10,839 nucleotides of DNA from Bacillota bacterium (GTDB lineage: Bacteria; Bacillota; Clostridia; Christensenellales; Borkfalkiaceae). Made by a program: the position numbers and the translations under genes. Where the stretch lies: contig JAEYEN010000064.1 of the NCBI GenBank assembly GCA_023403375.1, forward strand, positions 1 through 10,839, read 5' to 3'. This document shows, one piece after another, positions 1 to 6,615 of the stretch. The notes under the pieces are model-generated. The model did not search any database and had not been told where the DNA came from. It worked only from the letters and a program-made list of their open reading frames with translations. Each line of letters begins with the position of its first letter. Position 1 is the stretch's first letter.

Positions 1-2081
1 GTTTTATTAAAATCGATTTCTTCGATCGAATTTACCGATAGCGCTTTTACCGTTATATTTTCTTTACCTGTTTTTAATACTTCGCCGTCGTTTCTCGTAA
101 GCCGCCACTCTATTTCTCCGTAAACGTCTTTTAAGGTTTCGTTATTTACATAGAGTTTAGCCTTTGTTTCGTACTCTATTATTCTTTCGTCCGTTATATC
201 GCGGCGAACGGTATATTCGCCCGTTTCTTCACACGAAATATGGACGGGTTCGTAAAAGCGTTTGGCTTCGTAATGGAGAGCCTTGTATCTTTCTGCCGAA
301 TCTATGCTCGACCAGCTCGCCACCGGCCATATGTCGTTAAGCTGCCAATACAAAGTTCCCATACATCTTCCGCGGTTTCTTCGTAAATGTTCCACACCGT
401 ACTTCATGGCTTCCGCCTGCAAAAGTTGCGAAGCGTACACGAGATTTTCGAAAGACGAAGGATACAGATACGTTTGCGAAAGATAATTGAGTATTTTGCC
501 GTTTGCCGAAGGGTTACGCTGATGAAGCTCCATAACTCTGCCAAAAGGATTTCTGTCTTCGGGGAGCGTAAATTCTTCGATTGTTTTTATCGACGGGAAG
601 GACTGAAAACCGAATTCGCTCAGATATCTGAAATAATGTTTGCGATAATCGGTAAACGGCAGATTGCCGTGCCATACCATCCAGTAATGGCTGTCGCCGT
701 AATTTTCGTCCGTAGGACTATTAAAACCTCCGAAAGACGAAGGCGACGACGGGACGTAAGCGATTTCCGGACAAAGCTCCGACATAACGGCGGGAATTCT
801 GTTTTCGAACAGTTCGAGATAGCCTTTTTTTATCTCTTCGCCCCAACATACGGTTTCTTCCTCGATCTCGTTATTGCCGGATATAAGACCTATACATGCG
901 TGGTGACGTATTCTTTTTATATTGTCCGTTATTTCTGTAAGGGCGTTTTTATAAAATTCTTCATCGTAATCGTAAGACGAGCATGCGAACATGAGATCGA
1001 AAAACACTATAAGTCCGAGTTCATCGCACAGATCGAAAAAATAATCGTCCGGATAATATCCGCCGCCCCATACCCTTATTGCGTTAAAATTAGCATATAT
1101 GCACGAACGGAGCAGTCTTTCGGTGCGTTCTTTGTTTATTCTCGATAAAATATTGTCTTCGGGAATATAATCCGCGCCGAAAGCGAAAATCTTTTTGCCG
1201 TTTATTTCGTGACAAAAACTTTCGCCGTATTCGTCCTTTTCGCGGACGAGTTTCAAAGTACGCAAACCGATTTTCTTTATCGATTCGTCCGTTACTTTAC
1301 CGTCTGCAACGGACTTTACGATAACGGTATACAAATTTTGCTTGCCGAAGCCGTTCGGCCACCATAAAAGCGGGTTTTTAATCTCTGTTTCCGAGCCGTT
1401 TTGAAGCTCAAAAACTTCTCCGTCCGGAGATTTTACGGTTATTTTTACGTCCGCGGACTTAGTCGTTTTTGCGGTTACTTTGACAAAAACTTTGCCGTTT
1501 TCATGTCGTTGAAGTATCCTTACGTCGTCTATACGCGGTTCGGTTTCGTCAACAAGATAAATATCGCGCCATATTCCCGCGTCGGGAAGTCTCGGTCCCC
1601 AGTCCCAGCCGAACATACAGTGAGCCTTCCTTAAATGCATATAGCCTTTAAGCGGATTCGCGCAGCCCGGTCTCGGATTTTTTTTGTCGGCTTCTTTAAC
1701 GTATTTATCGGCGGAATAAAAATATGCCGATATAAAATTTTCGCCGTTTGCTATAATATCTCCGACCGGTATTTTATAAGTGCGGTGCATATTGTTTAAA
1801 TGCGCTATCTTTTTTCCGTTTAAAATAATATCGCATAAAGTATCTATACCTTCGAGAACGAGCGTTATATCATCCGATTCTTTTTTATAATCGAACTTTC
1901 TCGAAAATTCGAAATTGTTGTCGCATATTGCGAGAACCTTTTCTTCGTTATCCCTGTAATACGGATCGGGCATAAGATTTTTATTAAGCAAAAAAGAATA
2001 CACGGATCCCGGAATCGTGCCGTCGGTTTCGTATCCGCCGCCCTTCATATGCCATATTCCGCTAAGATAAAATTTTTCCAT
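1..2081 (-). CDS. GH2 beta-mannosidase, 3'-truncated by window edge
   Basis: Probable exo-acting beta-mannosidase that removes terminal beta-mannose from mannan oligosaccharides or N-glycan cores. About 693 codons are visible; the frame stays open to the left edge, so roughly the last 100-150 residues (family length about 800-850) are missing. The start is ATG at 2081-2079, preceded by AGGGAG (2092-2087) at 5-nt spacing. The N-terminal sugar-binding domain holds the family signature FGWDWGPRLPDAGIW (around residues 157-171). The TIM barrel has RVWGGGYYPDDYFFDLCDE (R336 on), the acid/base Glu in SGNNE (E405) and the nucleophile Glu in SEFGFQS (E489). The tryptophan-rich GWDWGPRLP motif favours beta-mannosidase over beta-galactosidase or glucuronidase. 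No signal peptide is seen, so it is probably cytoplasmic and acts on imported oligosaccharides. It lies downstream of a GH3 enzyme in the same direction, separated by a terminator. Confidence 0.9.
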   Translation of the reverse strand, partial: MEKFYLSGIWHMKGGGYETDGTIPGSVYSFLLNKNLMPDPYYRDNEEKVLAICDNNFEFSRKFDYKKESDDITLVLEGIDTLCDIILNGKKIAHLNNMHRTYKIPVGDIIANGENFISAYFYSADKYVKEADKKNPRPGCANPLKGYMHLRKAHCMFGWDWGPRLPDAGIWRDIYLVDETEPRIDDVRILQRHENGKVFVKVTAKTTKSADVKITVKSPDGEVFELQNGSETEIKNPLLWWPNGFGKQNLYTVIVKSVADGKVTDESIKKIGLRTLKLVREKDEYGESFCHEINGKKIFAFGADYIPEDNILSRINKERTERLLRSCIYANFNAIRVWGGGYYPDDYFFDLCDELGLIVFFDLMFACSSYDYDEEFYKNALTEITDNIKRIRHHACIGLISGNNEIEEETVCWGEEIKKGYLELFENRIPAVMSELCPEIAYVPSSPSSFGGFNSPTDENYGDSHYWMVWHGNLPFTDYRKHYFRYLSEFGFQSFPSIKTIEEFTLPEDRNPFGRVMELHQRNPSANGKILNYLSQTYLYPSSFENLVYASQLLQAEAMKYGVEHLRRNRGRCMGTLYWQLNDIWPVASWSSIDSAERYKALHYEAKRFYEPVHISCEETGEYTVRRDITDERIIEYETKAKLYVNNETLKDVYGEIEWRLTRNDGEVLKTGKENITVKALSVNSIEEIDFNK

Positions 2082-2214
2082 ATGATCTCCCTGAGCCGCA
2101 ACGAAAGCCGGAACGACTCGCAGATTGAATTTTATACTCTAATTTTATAACCCGTATTTACTCTTTTCTATATCCAAAATTTATCCGTAATGACACTATT
2201 TTGATTTTTTTATT
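2082..2214 (-). promoter_or_regulatory. Probable promoter/5'UTR region of the beta-mannosidase gene
   Basis: This gap lies between the upstream terminator and the beta-mannosidase start, so an independent promoter is expected. On the minus strand there are two TATAAAATT stretches (around 2145-2137 and 2136-2128) that could serve as -10 elements, but I find no convincing -35 at normal spacing. Such promoters are often activator-dependent; that is inference. Confidence 0.3.
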
Positions 2215-2246
2215 AAAAAGGTTCGCCGTAAAAAGCGAACCTTTTT
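2215..2246. terminator. Bidirectional intrinsic terminator between GH3 and GH2 genes
   Basis: A perfect 12-bp stem, AAAAAGGTTCGC (2215-2226) with GCGAACCTTTTT (2235-2246), and an 8-nt loop. T-rich tracts follow on either strand. It should end the minus-strand GH3 transcript about 55 bp after its stop codon. Confidence 0.85.
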
Positions 2247-2301
2247 GTCTGATTTTCGGTTTTTCGTTTGATTTACATTCATTCTATAACGTTTTATCGG
2301 A

Positions 2302-3099
2302 TCATTCGAGAATGAAATCTTTTTCAGAAAGCTTATCGCTCGAACCGCCGACTTTTAACGTAAAATCACCCGCTTCTGCGATAAATTCGCCGTCGGCATT
2401 GTAAAAGGCGAGCGTATTCTCGGTTACGTCGAAGGTTACCGTCTTTTCTTCGCCGGCTTTTAAGAATATTTTTTCAAATCCTTTGAGTTCGAGAACGGGA
2501 CGCGCGCATGAAGCGAATTTATCGTGAATATACCATTCTACTACTTCTTTTCCGTTGGCACCGCCGACGTTTTTAACCTTTACGGAAGCCCTTATCTTTC
2601 CGCCATTGTTCATCTTATCGGACGAAAGTCTGAAATCCGAATATTCGAACTCCGTATAAGAAAGTCCGTAACCGAAAGGATAAAGCGGAGAGTTGAGTTC
2701 GTCGAGATAAGACGAAGTAAAGCCGAACGATCCGGAAGGCTTGTCGTCGTTCCGTTTAGGTCTTCCCGTGTTAAAATGATTGTAATAAATAGGAGATTGT
2801 CCGACTGCTCTCGGAAAAGACATAGTGGTCTTTCCGGACGGGTTAGCCCTGCCGTACAAAACTTTTGCTATTGCGGTGCCGCCTTCTGTTCCCGGCTGCC
2901 ATGCGTAAAGTATTGCGTCGGCAAGCGGTTCGACGTCGGTTAAAGCAAAAGGTCTTCCTCCGAATACTACGAGAACGAGCGGTTTGCCGAGTTTTTTGAG
3001 TTCTTTTATAAGGTCTGACTGAACCTTTGTAATGCGTATATCGGCGCGGGAATTGGATTCTGCGGAGTCGAACTGATATTCGCCGACGCAGCAGACTAC
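2302..3099 (-). CDS. GH3 glycosidase C-terminal part, 5'-truncated at a junction
   Basis: C-terminal 265 residues of a glycoside hydrolase family 3 enzyme of the BglX/beta-glucosidase type. The visible part begins in the alpha/beta sandwich domain: VGEYQFDSAESNSRADI matches the conserved GE-SGE-SR-DI stretch, followed by a GKPLVLVVFGGRPFAL strand and a WQPGTEGG motif. Then come the loop ending in YPFGYGLSYTEFEYSDF and a fibronectin-III-like domain (VKVKNVGGANGKEVVEWYI to AGDFTLKVGGSS). The natural stop is TGA at 2304-2302. The N-terminal TIM barrel with the nucleophile Asp is absent: reading upstream, an in-frame TAA occurs at 3102-3100, exactly where plus-strand pyrB homology starts. No start codon or ribosome binding site can be assigned. 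A TTG at 2859-2857 is in frame but internal to a conserved region. As it stands this is a fragment, through rearrangement or misassembly. Confidence 0.9.
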   Translation of the reverse strand, partial: VVCCVGEYQFDSAESNSRADIRITKVQSDLIKELKKLGKPLVLVVFGGRPFALTDVEPLADAILYAWQPGTEGGTAIAKVLYGRANPSGKTTMSFPRAVGQSPIYYNHFNTGRPKRNDDKPSGSFGFTSSYLDELNSPLYPFGYGLSYTEFEYSDFRLSSDKMNNGGKIRASVKVKNVGGANGKEVVEWYIHDKFASCARPVLELKGFEKIFLKAGEEKTVTFDVTENTLAFYNADGEFIAEAGDFTLKVGGSSDKLSEKDFILE

Positions 3100-4160
3100 T
3101 TAATATTCTTGATTTAACTACTAAAGAAATAAACGAACTAATAACTACGGCATTCGACATAGAGGAGAATCCCGAAAAATATTCGGAGAGTTGCAAAGGT
3201 AAAATTCTTGCCACGCTTTTTTTTGAACCGTCCACGCGTACAAGGCTGAGTTTTGAAACGGCTATGCTTTCTCTCGGCGGCTCGGTTGCGGGCGTTTCAA
3301 GTGCAAGTTCATCTTCTGCGTCAAAGGGCGAAAGCGTTTCGGACACCGTGGAAGTGGTTTCGGGTTACGTAAATATAATTGCTATGCGACATCCTAAAGA
3401 GGGCGCGCCTTACGTCGCTAAAAGACATTCGCTCGTTCCGATTGTCAATGCGGGAGACGGCGGACATTATCACCCAACGCAAACGCTGGCCGATCTTATG
3501 ACGATTTACAAAAAGAAAGGCACGTTTGAAAATCTTACGATAGGCTTATGCGGCGACTTGAAATACGGCAGAACCGTTCATTCGCTTATCGAGGCAATGT
3601 CGCGCTATAAAGGCGTTAAATTTTGCCTTATTTCTCCCGAAGAGTTAAAACTTCCCGACTTTGTCAAAAAGAAATATATCAAAGATAAAGGAATAGTGTA
3701 CGAAGAGAGTTTTTCACTTGAAGAGGCAATCCCTTCGCTTGACGTTCTTTATATGACGAGAATACAAAAAGAACGTTTTTTAGACGAAGCGGAATACGAG
3801 AGGCTTAAAGATAGTTATGTCCTGAATGAAGACAAAATGGATTTGGCTAAATCGGATATGATAGTTTTACATCCGCTACCGAGAGTTAATGAAATTTCGG
3901 TAAAAGTGGACGAAGATGATCGTGCTTGTTATTTTTTACAGACTCGTTGCGGAAAACTTATAAGAATGGCTCTTATATTAAAACTATTGAAAGAGAAAAA
4001 CGAGCCGGAACGAGCGGATACGAGAAAAACGTTTGTTGACCCCGATAAAATCTGTAAAAATCCGCATTGTTTCGTTACTTCCGAGCAAGAGATTGAAAGA
4101 AGTGTTTATAAGGATAAAAATGGCGTAACGCATTGCACTTATTGTGATTCGGTTATATGA
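3096..4160 (+). CDS. pyrB: Aspartate carbamoyltransferase with PyrI-like zinc tail, 5'-truncated
   Basis: Catalytic subunit of aspartate transcarbamoylase, forming N-carbamoylaspartate from carbamoyl phosphate and aspartate in pyrimidine synthesis. Recognisable motifs in order: the carbamoyl-phosphate loop FFEPSTRTRLSFETA, the SSSASKGESVSDT loop, MRHPKEGAP, HYHPTQTLADL, GDLKYGRTVHSL, MTRIQKERF (aspartate domain) and HPLPRVNEI. Homology begins at LLNILDL, so only about 5-10 N-terminal residues plus start codon and ribosome binding site are missing; the first in-frame ATG (3264) is inside the conserved core and cannot be the real start. The C-terminal ~45 residues carry C-X4-C-X21-C-X2-C (Cys codons at 4053, 4068, 4134, 4143), like the zinc module of the regulatory subunit PyrI but without its allosteric domain. 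The frame upstream of 3096 is open to 3033 but encodes antisense GH3. Confidence 0.93.
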   Translation, partial: LLNILDLTTKEINELITTAFDIEENPEKYSESCKGKILATLFFEPSTRTRLSFETAMLSLGGSVAGVSSASSSSASKGESVSDTVEVVSGYVNIIAMRHPKEGAPYVAKRHSLVPIVNAGDGGHYHPTQTLADLMTIYKKKGTFENLTIGLCGDLKYGRTVHSLIEAMSRYKGVKFCLISPEELKLPDFVKKKYIKDKGIVYEESFSLEEAIPSLDVLYMTRIQKERFLDEAEYERLKDSYVLNEDKMDLAKSDMIVLHPLPRVNEISVKVDEDDRACYFLQTRCGKLIRMALILKLLKEKNEPERADTRKTFVDPDKICKNPHCFVTSEQEIERSVYKDKNGVTHCTYCDSVI

Positions 4161-4359
4161 TTATCGGCAAAAACCCTTTTGCGTATTAAAAACAAACATA
4201 TACTTGACGATTATGATTTAATTGAATCAAAAACGTATTCATATAAAAAAACATAAAGAAAACAGAAAAGTTTAAGTTATAATAAGTATGTTGAAGAATG
4301 CGAAAAGGAGAAATTATCCGTAAAAAGATTTTCCGTATAAAACGATAAAAAAGGGATTT
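4161..4359. other. AT-rich intergenic region, pyrB to dtxR pseudogene
   Basis: No convincing gene. A TATAAT at 4278-4283 could be a -10 element for the downstream regulator but lacks a good -35. AAGGAG at 4305-4310 is not followed by a usable start codon; a second site, AAGGG at 4351-4355, sits just before the regulator ATG. The sequence TCCGTA occurs twice (about 4317 and 4331). Confidence 0.4.
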
Positions 4360-4717
4360 ATGGCTGATAACGAATCACAGGAAACGTATATAAAAACGAT
4401 ACTTAAATTGTAAAAAAAGGGTGCGTGCGTTCGGTAGACGCGGCGGAAGAATTAAACTATTCTAAACCCAGCGTTTCGAGAGCGGTGGGCATTATGAAAA
4501 AAGCGGCTATATAACGGTTGATAAAAGCGGCGCGATAGACCCTACGGAAAGCGGCAGAGAAAAGGCGGAGAACGTTTTTTCAAGGCACAATTCTTTAACC
4601 GAAGCGTTTGTAAAAATGGGGTTAGACCGCCTTTCCGCCGAAGAAAACGCTTGCAGGGTAGAACACGTTATTACAGACGAAGCCTTTTCGGCAATCAAAA
4701 AACATTTCGGCGTTTAG
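4360..4717 (+). pseudogene. DtxR/MntR-family metal-dependent regulator, two frameshifts
   Basis: Starts ATGGCTGATAAC with AAGGG just upstream. Three frames must be joined to read a full protein of about 119 residues: a start like ESQETYIKTILKL; then VKKGCVRSVDAAEELNYSK and PSVSRAVGIMKK (winged helix-turn-helix); then YITVDKSGAIDPTESGREK and the dimerisation/metal-binding part RHNSLTEAFVKMGLD with ACRVEHVITDEAF. The C-X2-E-H set resembles DtxR-type iron/manganese sensors. The frame breaks after AAATTG (about 4406-4411; one base missing, TAA results) and again in the A-run after ATG at 4495-4503 (one A missing, TAA at 4513). The span of 358 nt plus two bases gives exactly 120 codons, so two single-base deletions explain everything. 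The downstream sequence is otherwise intact, so the loss is recent or is a sequencing error. No metal-uptake gene is adjacent. Confidence 0.8.
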
Positions 4718-4813
4718 CATTTTTGCGTATAATCGGCGCTCGGCTTTTTTACTTTTATCAAACGCGCGGAAAGGTTATAAATTATTCGTTATATAAAGTG
4801 AAAAAATGGGCTA

Positions 4814-4842
4814 TTGACAAAAGGGACTATATATAGTATTCT
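4814..4842 (+). promoter_or_regulatory. Sigma-A-type promoter for the three-gene operon
   Basis: TTGACA (4814-4819), 17-bp spacer, TATTCT (4837-4842). The -35 is perfect and the -10 matches 4 of 6. The ATG at 4849 begins only 7 bp after the -10, so the predicted transcription start coincides with the start codon. Confidence 0.7.
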
Positions 4843-4848
4843 TTAAGT

Positions 4849-5325
4849 ATGGGAAAAGGTATAGAAAACAGGTCGGAAACAAATTATATAAAAAATTTCA
4901 GGCTATGCCGTGTGTCTTGCGTGCTGAGTAACCTTGCCATTATTCTGGGCGCGGCAGTCGTTTTGTTTTATTTGGGTTCGCTCCTGACTTTTTTATTTAT
5001 TGGTTTAGCATATCTGGTGCTTATTTTCCTTTTAATAGTCGTTGCGGTTGCTTCGTTAGGCACGATTTTTATCGGCGGATTCGATTTTGACGGGTGGTTC
5101 GGCTGGCTGAAACCCGATAAAATTGCCGAGTTCTACACGCTTTATCGTCCGCTTTTTTGCTATCTTGCGGTGGCGGCGGCAGGCGTTTCGCTTATATGTT
5201 TCGTGCTGTATCTGTTATGCGGAAAGACCGAGCGGAAAACGGCGAGAACGGTGTTTTCGGCAGTATGGTTTATACTGTTTTTGATTTTAAGCATAGTTAT
5301 GTTTGTTACGGGGAGCGCGCAATGA
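4849..5325 (+). CDS. Four-helix membrane protein of unknown function
   Basis: 158 residues with no family that I recognise. A short basic N-terminus is followed by hydrophobic segments at about 25-47, 50-74, 102-124 and 135-155. The loop between helices 2 and 3 contains FDFDGWFGWLKPDK and probably lies at the membrane surface. It is the first gene of a tight operon: its TGA overlaps the next ATG as ATGA. No Shine-Dalgarno sequence precedes the ATG, because the promoter -10 is only 7 bp away; translation is likely to start on a leaderless mRNA. No other in-frame start codon precedes the first membrane segment. Confidence 0.75.
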   Translation: MGKGIENRSETNYIKNFRLCRVSCVLSNLAIILGAAVVLFYLGSLLTFLFIGLAYLVLIFLLIVVAVASLGTIFIGGFDFDGWFGWLKPDKIAEFYTLYRPLFCYLAVAAAGVSLICFVLYLLCGKTERKTARTVFSAVWFILFLILSIVMFVTGSAQ

Positions 5326-5834
5326 ATAAACTTATAGTTAAAACGACGGGCGACGTAAATAAACAGATAGTTAAAATAAACGGCGAATTTATAGACGGCA
5401 AAACCAACGCGCACGGCACGAAAGAATACGTTTATTATACCGAAAAGGAAAAGGCGGAAATAAACGTTTACACTTTTTCGGAATTAAAGGGGAAAGGTTG
5501 GCTTTTCTATTCGTTGTTTCTGTTTGTTATAAGCATATTCGGGCTTTTAGACATAGGCAGAAGAAAATATAAGGGCGACGTTGTTTTTAAGGCGGAAGTT
5601 ACGCTTAAAGAAAACACGCTTGTAACCTTGCGGCGCGCGGCTCTGTCAACGGGCGGCGTAGCGTTCGAAGTAGACGCAGACGTTAAAACGGAAGTTGCCG
5701 AAAACCGTTTTTATAAAGACGAAACGGTGGTAAAAAGAATTAAGACTTTAAGAATAATAAAGGCGGCTATAATAATCGCGGTGGTGATAGCGGCGGCGGT
5801 TACTATTGCGATAATTAAAATAAAAGGAAACTGA
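5322..5834 (+). CDS. Small two-helix membrane protein of unknown function
   Basis: 170 residues, starting at ATG 5322 overlapping the previous stop (ATGA), with GGGGAG (about 5311-5316) as ribosome binding site; this start is preferred to an upstream in-frame one inside the preceding gene. A polar N-terminal domain (about 1-57) containing KTTGDVNKQIVKINGEF, one membrane segment at about 58-76, a second soluble beta-rich stretch (about 80-140), and a second, very hydrophobic Ile/Val/Ala segment near the C-terminus (about 147-165). I do not recognise a family. Translational coupling to the membrane protein upstream suggests the two work together. Confidence 0.75.
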   Translation: MNKLIVKTTGDVNKQIVKINGEFIDGKTNAHGTKEYVYYTEKEKAEINVYTFSELKGKGWLFYSLFLFVISIFGLLDIGRRKYKGDVVFKAEVTLKENTLVTLRRAALSTGGVAFEVDADVKTEVAENRFYKDETVVKRIKTLRIIKAAIIIAVVIAAAVTIAIIKIKGN

Positions 5835-5852
5835 GAAATAAAAGGAAACTGA
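5818..5852 (+). repeat. 17-bp tandem duplication carrying the ribosome binding site
   Basis: AAATAAAAGGAAACTGA occurs at 5818-5834 (the end and stop codon of the preceding gene) and again at 5836-5852. The second copy supplies the AAAGGA ribosome binding site for the next gene. Confidence 0.85.
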
Positions 5853-5855
5853 TTT

Positions 5856-6347
5856 ATGAGAATTTACGTTAAAAACAAATTGATGACGCTGAGAGGAAGT
5901 TCGGTCGCTACCGACGAAAACGGAAAAATTCTGTACTATATCAAAGGCAAACTTTTTTCTATAACGAAAAAGAAAAGAATAGCGGACGCCGATAACAGAA
6001 TTCTTTATCGGATAAGAAACAAATATTGGAGAGTTCCGTTCACTCCGTCCGCCGTGCTTATATCTGACGGGCAAGGGGAAAGAATTTGCAAAATCAAGCC
6101 GGACAGACTTTTCGGCAGAACTTTTATCGCGGTTGGGTGTCGGCACGAAATCACCCTTAAAAGCGACGGGTTTATGAAAGGGCTTACGGTCTTAAAAGAC
6201 GGCAACGAAATAGGAAGAATAGACTTTATGTTCACCGTGGTTAAAGACGCGTTTACCGTAGAAGTTTATAAAGAAGAAGACGCGGCGTTTATGGTTGCGC
6301 TTACGATTGCCGTGGATAATTACAGAGATAAAGTAAGCAAACAGTGA
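5856..6347 (+). CDS. YxjI/LURP-one-related (Tubby-like fold) family protein
   Basis: 163 residues, the usual length for the bacterial YxjI/LOR family. The opening RIYVKNKLMTLRGSSVATDE, then KILYYIKGKLFSITKKKRI, a DADNRILYRIRNKYW repeat-like strand pattern, and a late FTVVKDAFTVEV strand are typical of this family, which folds as a beta-barrel round a central hydrophobic helix (here FMVALTIAVDNY near the C-terminus). The biochemical role of the family is not established; relatives of the Tubby/scramblase fold suggest membrane association. Start ATG 5856 with AAAGGA (about 5840-5845) as ribosome binding site. It is the last gene of the operon, 21 bp after the previous stop; that gap contains a second copy of the previous gene's terminal 17 bp. 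Confidence 0.75.
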   Translation: MRIYVKNKLMTLRGSSVATDENGKILYYIKGKLFSITKKKRIADADNRILYRIRNKYWRVPFTPSAVLISDGQGERICKIKPDRLFGRTFIAVGCRHEITLKSDGFMKGLTVLKDGNEIGRIDFMFTVVKDAFTVEVYKEEDAAFMVALTIAVDNYRDKVSKQ

Positions 6348-6366
6348 TAATTTTTGCGTAGTTTTG

Positions 6367-6393
6367 TTGACAATTTTTAAAAATCGATATAAT
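6367..6393 (+). promoter_or_regulatory. Promoter upstream of the attenuator leader
   Basis: TTGACA (6367-6372) and TATAAT (6388-6393), both perfect consensus hexamers, spaced 15 bp, shorter than the usual 16-18. An overlapping TTGTTG (6364-6369) would give 18 bp. The predicted transcription start is near 6400, over 200 nt before the next gene. Confidence 0.7.
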
Positions 6394-6399
6394 CTGTGA

Positions 6400-6593
6400 G
6401 AAAGAGATATTTTACGCTCTTAAAATAAGTGCGAAAATATTTACGGGTTACGCTTTTTATAAACAACGTTATTATACGGAACAGAAAACGTAATTATATA
6501 CGGAATAAAAATTCAATACAAAATCAGTGCGAATTTTTGAAAACGATGGGTTTATTTTCGTCGCACACTCTAAATGGGTGTGCGATTTTTTTT
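6400..6593 (+). promoter_or_regulatory. Long leader with terminator and competing antiterminator pairings
   Basis: A roughly 190-nt untranslated stretch between a consensus promoter and an intrinsic terminator that precedes the YczE-like gene. GTGCGA occurs three times (6429-6434, 6527-6532, 6580-6585), each complementary to TCGCAC at 6561-6566. The third copy forms the terminator; either of the others would break it. The 6527 copy can add GAAAA (6539-6543) with TTTTC (6555-6559); the 6429 copy can extend to GTGCGAAAATA pairing with TATTTT-cgt-CGCAC (6553-6566). It also holds a near-duplicate of ACGTTATTATACGGAA (6466-6481 and 6488-6505). I see no T-box, known riboswitch core or leader peptide. 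It could equally be a stand-alone small RNA. Confidence 0.5.
6561..6593 (+). terminator. Intrinsic terminator inside the leader of the YczE-like gene
   Basis: TCGCACACTC (6561-6570) pairs with GGGTGTGCGA (6576-6585), eight Watson-Crick pairs plus a G-U and a closing C-G, loop of 5 nt, followed by eight T (6586-6593). It lies only 22 bp before the ATG of the next gene, the usual place for an attenuator. Confidence 0.85.
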
Positions 6594-6615
6594 ATAAAAT
6601 TTTACGGAGCGGATT

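Noticed and set aside
387..1148. Plus-strand 253-residue open frame opposite the beta-mannosidase
   Set aside because: Antisense shadow: the minus strand carries a full set of GH2 motifs; the plus frame is Arg/Phe/Tyr-rich with no family resemblance.
2524..2943. Plus-strand 139-residue frame opposite GH3
   Set aside because: Antisense to the conserved GH3 C-terminal domain.
2843..3346. Minus-strand open frame crossing the GH3/pyrB junction
   Set aside because: It reads antisense to pyrB and out of frame in GH3; composition is artefactual (Ser/Arg-rich).
4507..4698. Minus-strand 63-residue frame
   Set aside because: Antisense to the DtxR-family pseudogene, which explains the sequence better.
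5748..6146. Minus-strand 132-residue frame spanning two operon genes
   Set aside because: Overlaps two plus-strand genes with good ribosome binding sites; composition is low-complexity Ser/Arg/Tyr.
6400..6593. T-box, guanidine-II (ACGR loops) or 6S RNA
   Set aside because: No T-box sequence; the ACGG words do not sit in hairpin loops with paired flanks; no long rod-like pairing of the two ends.
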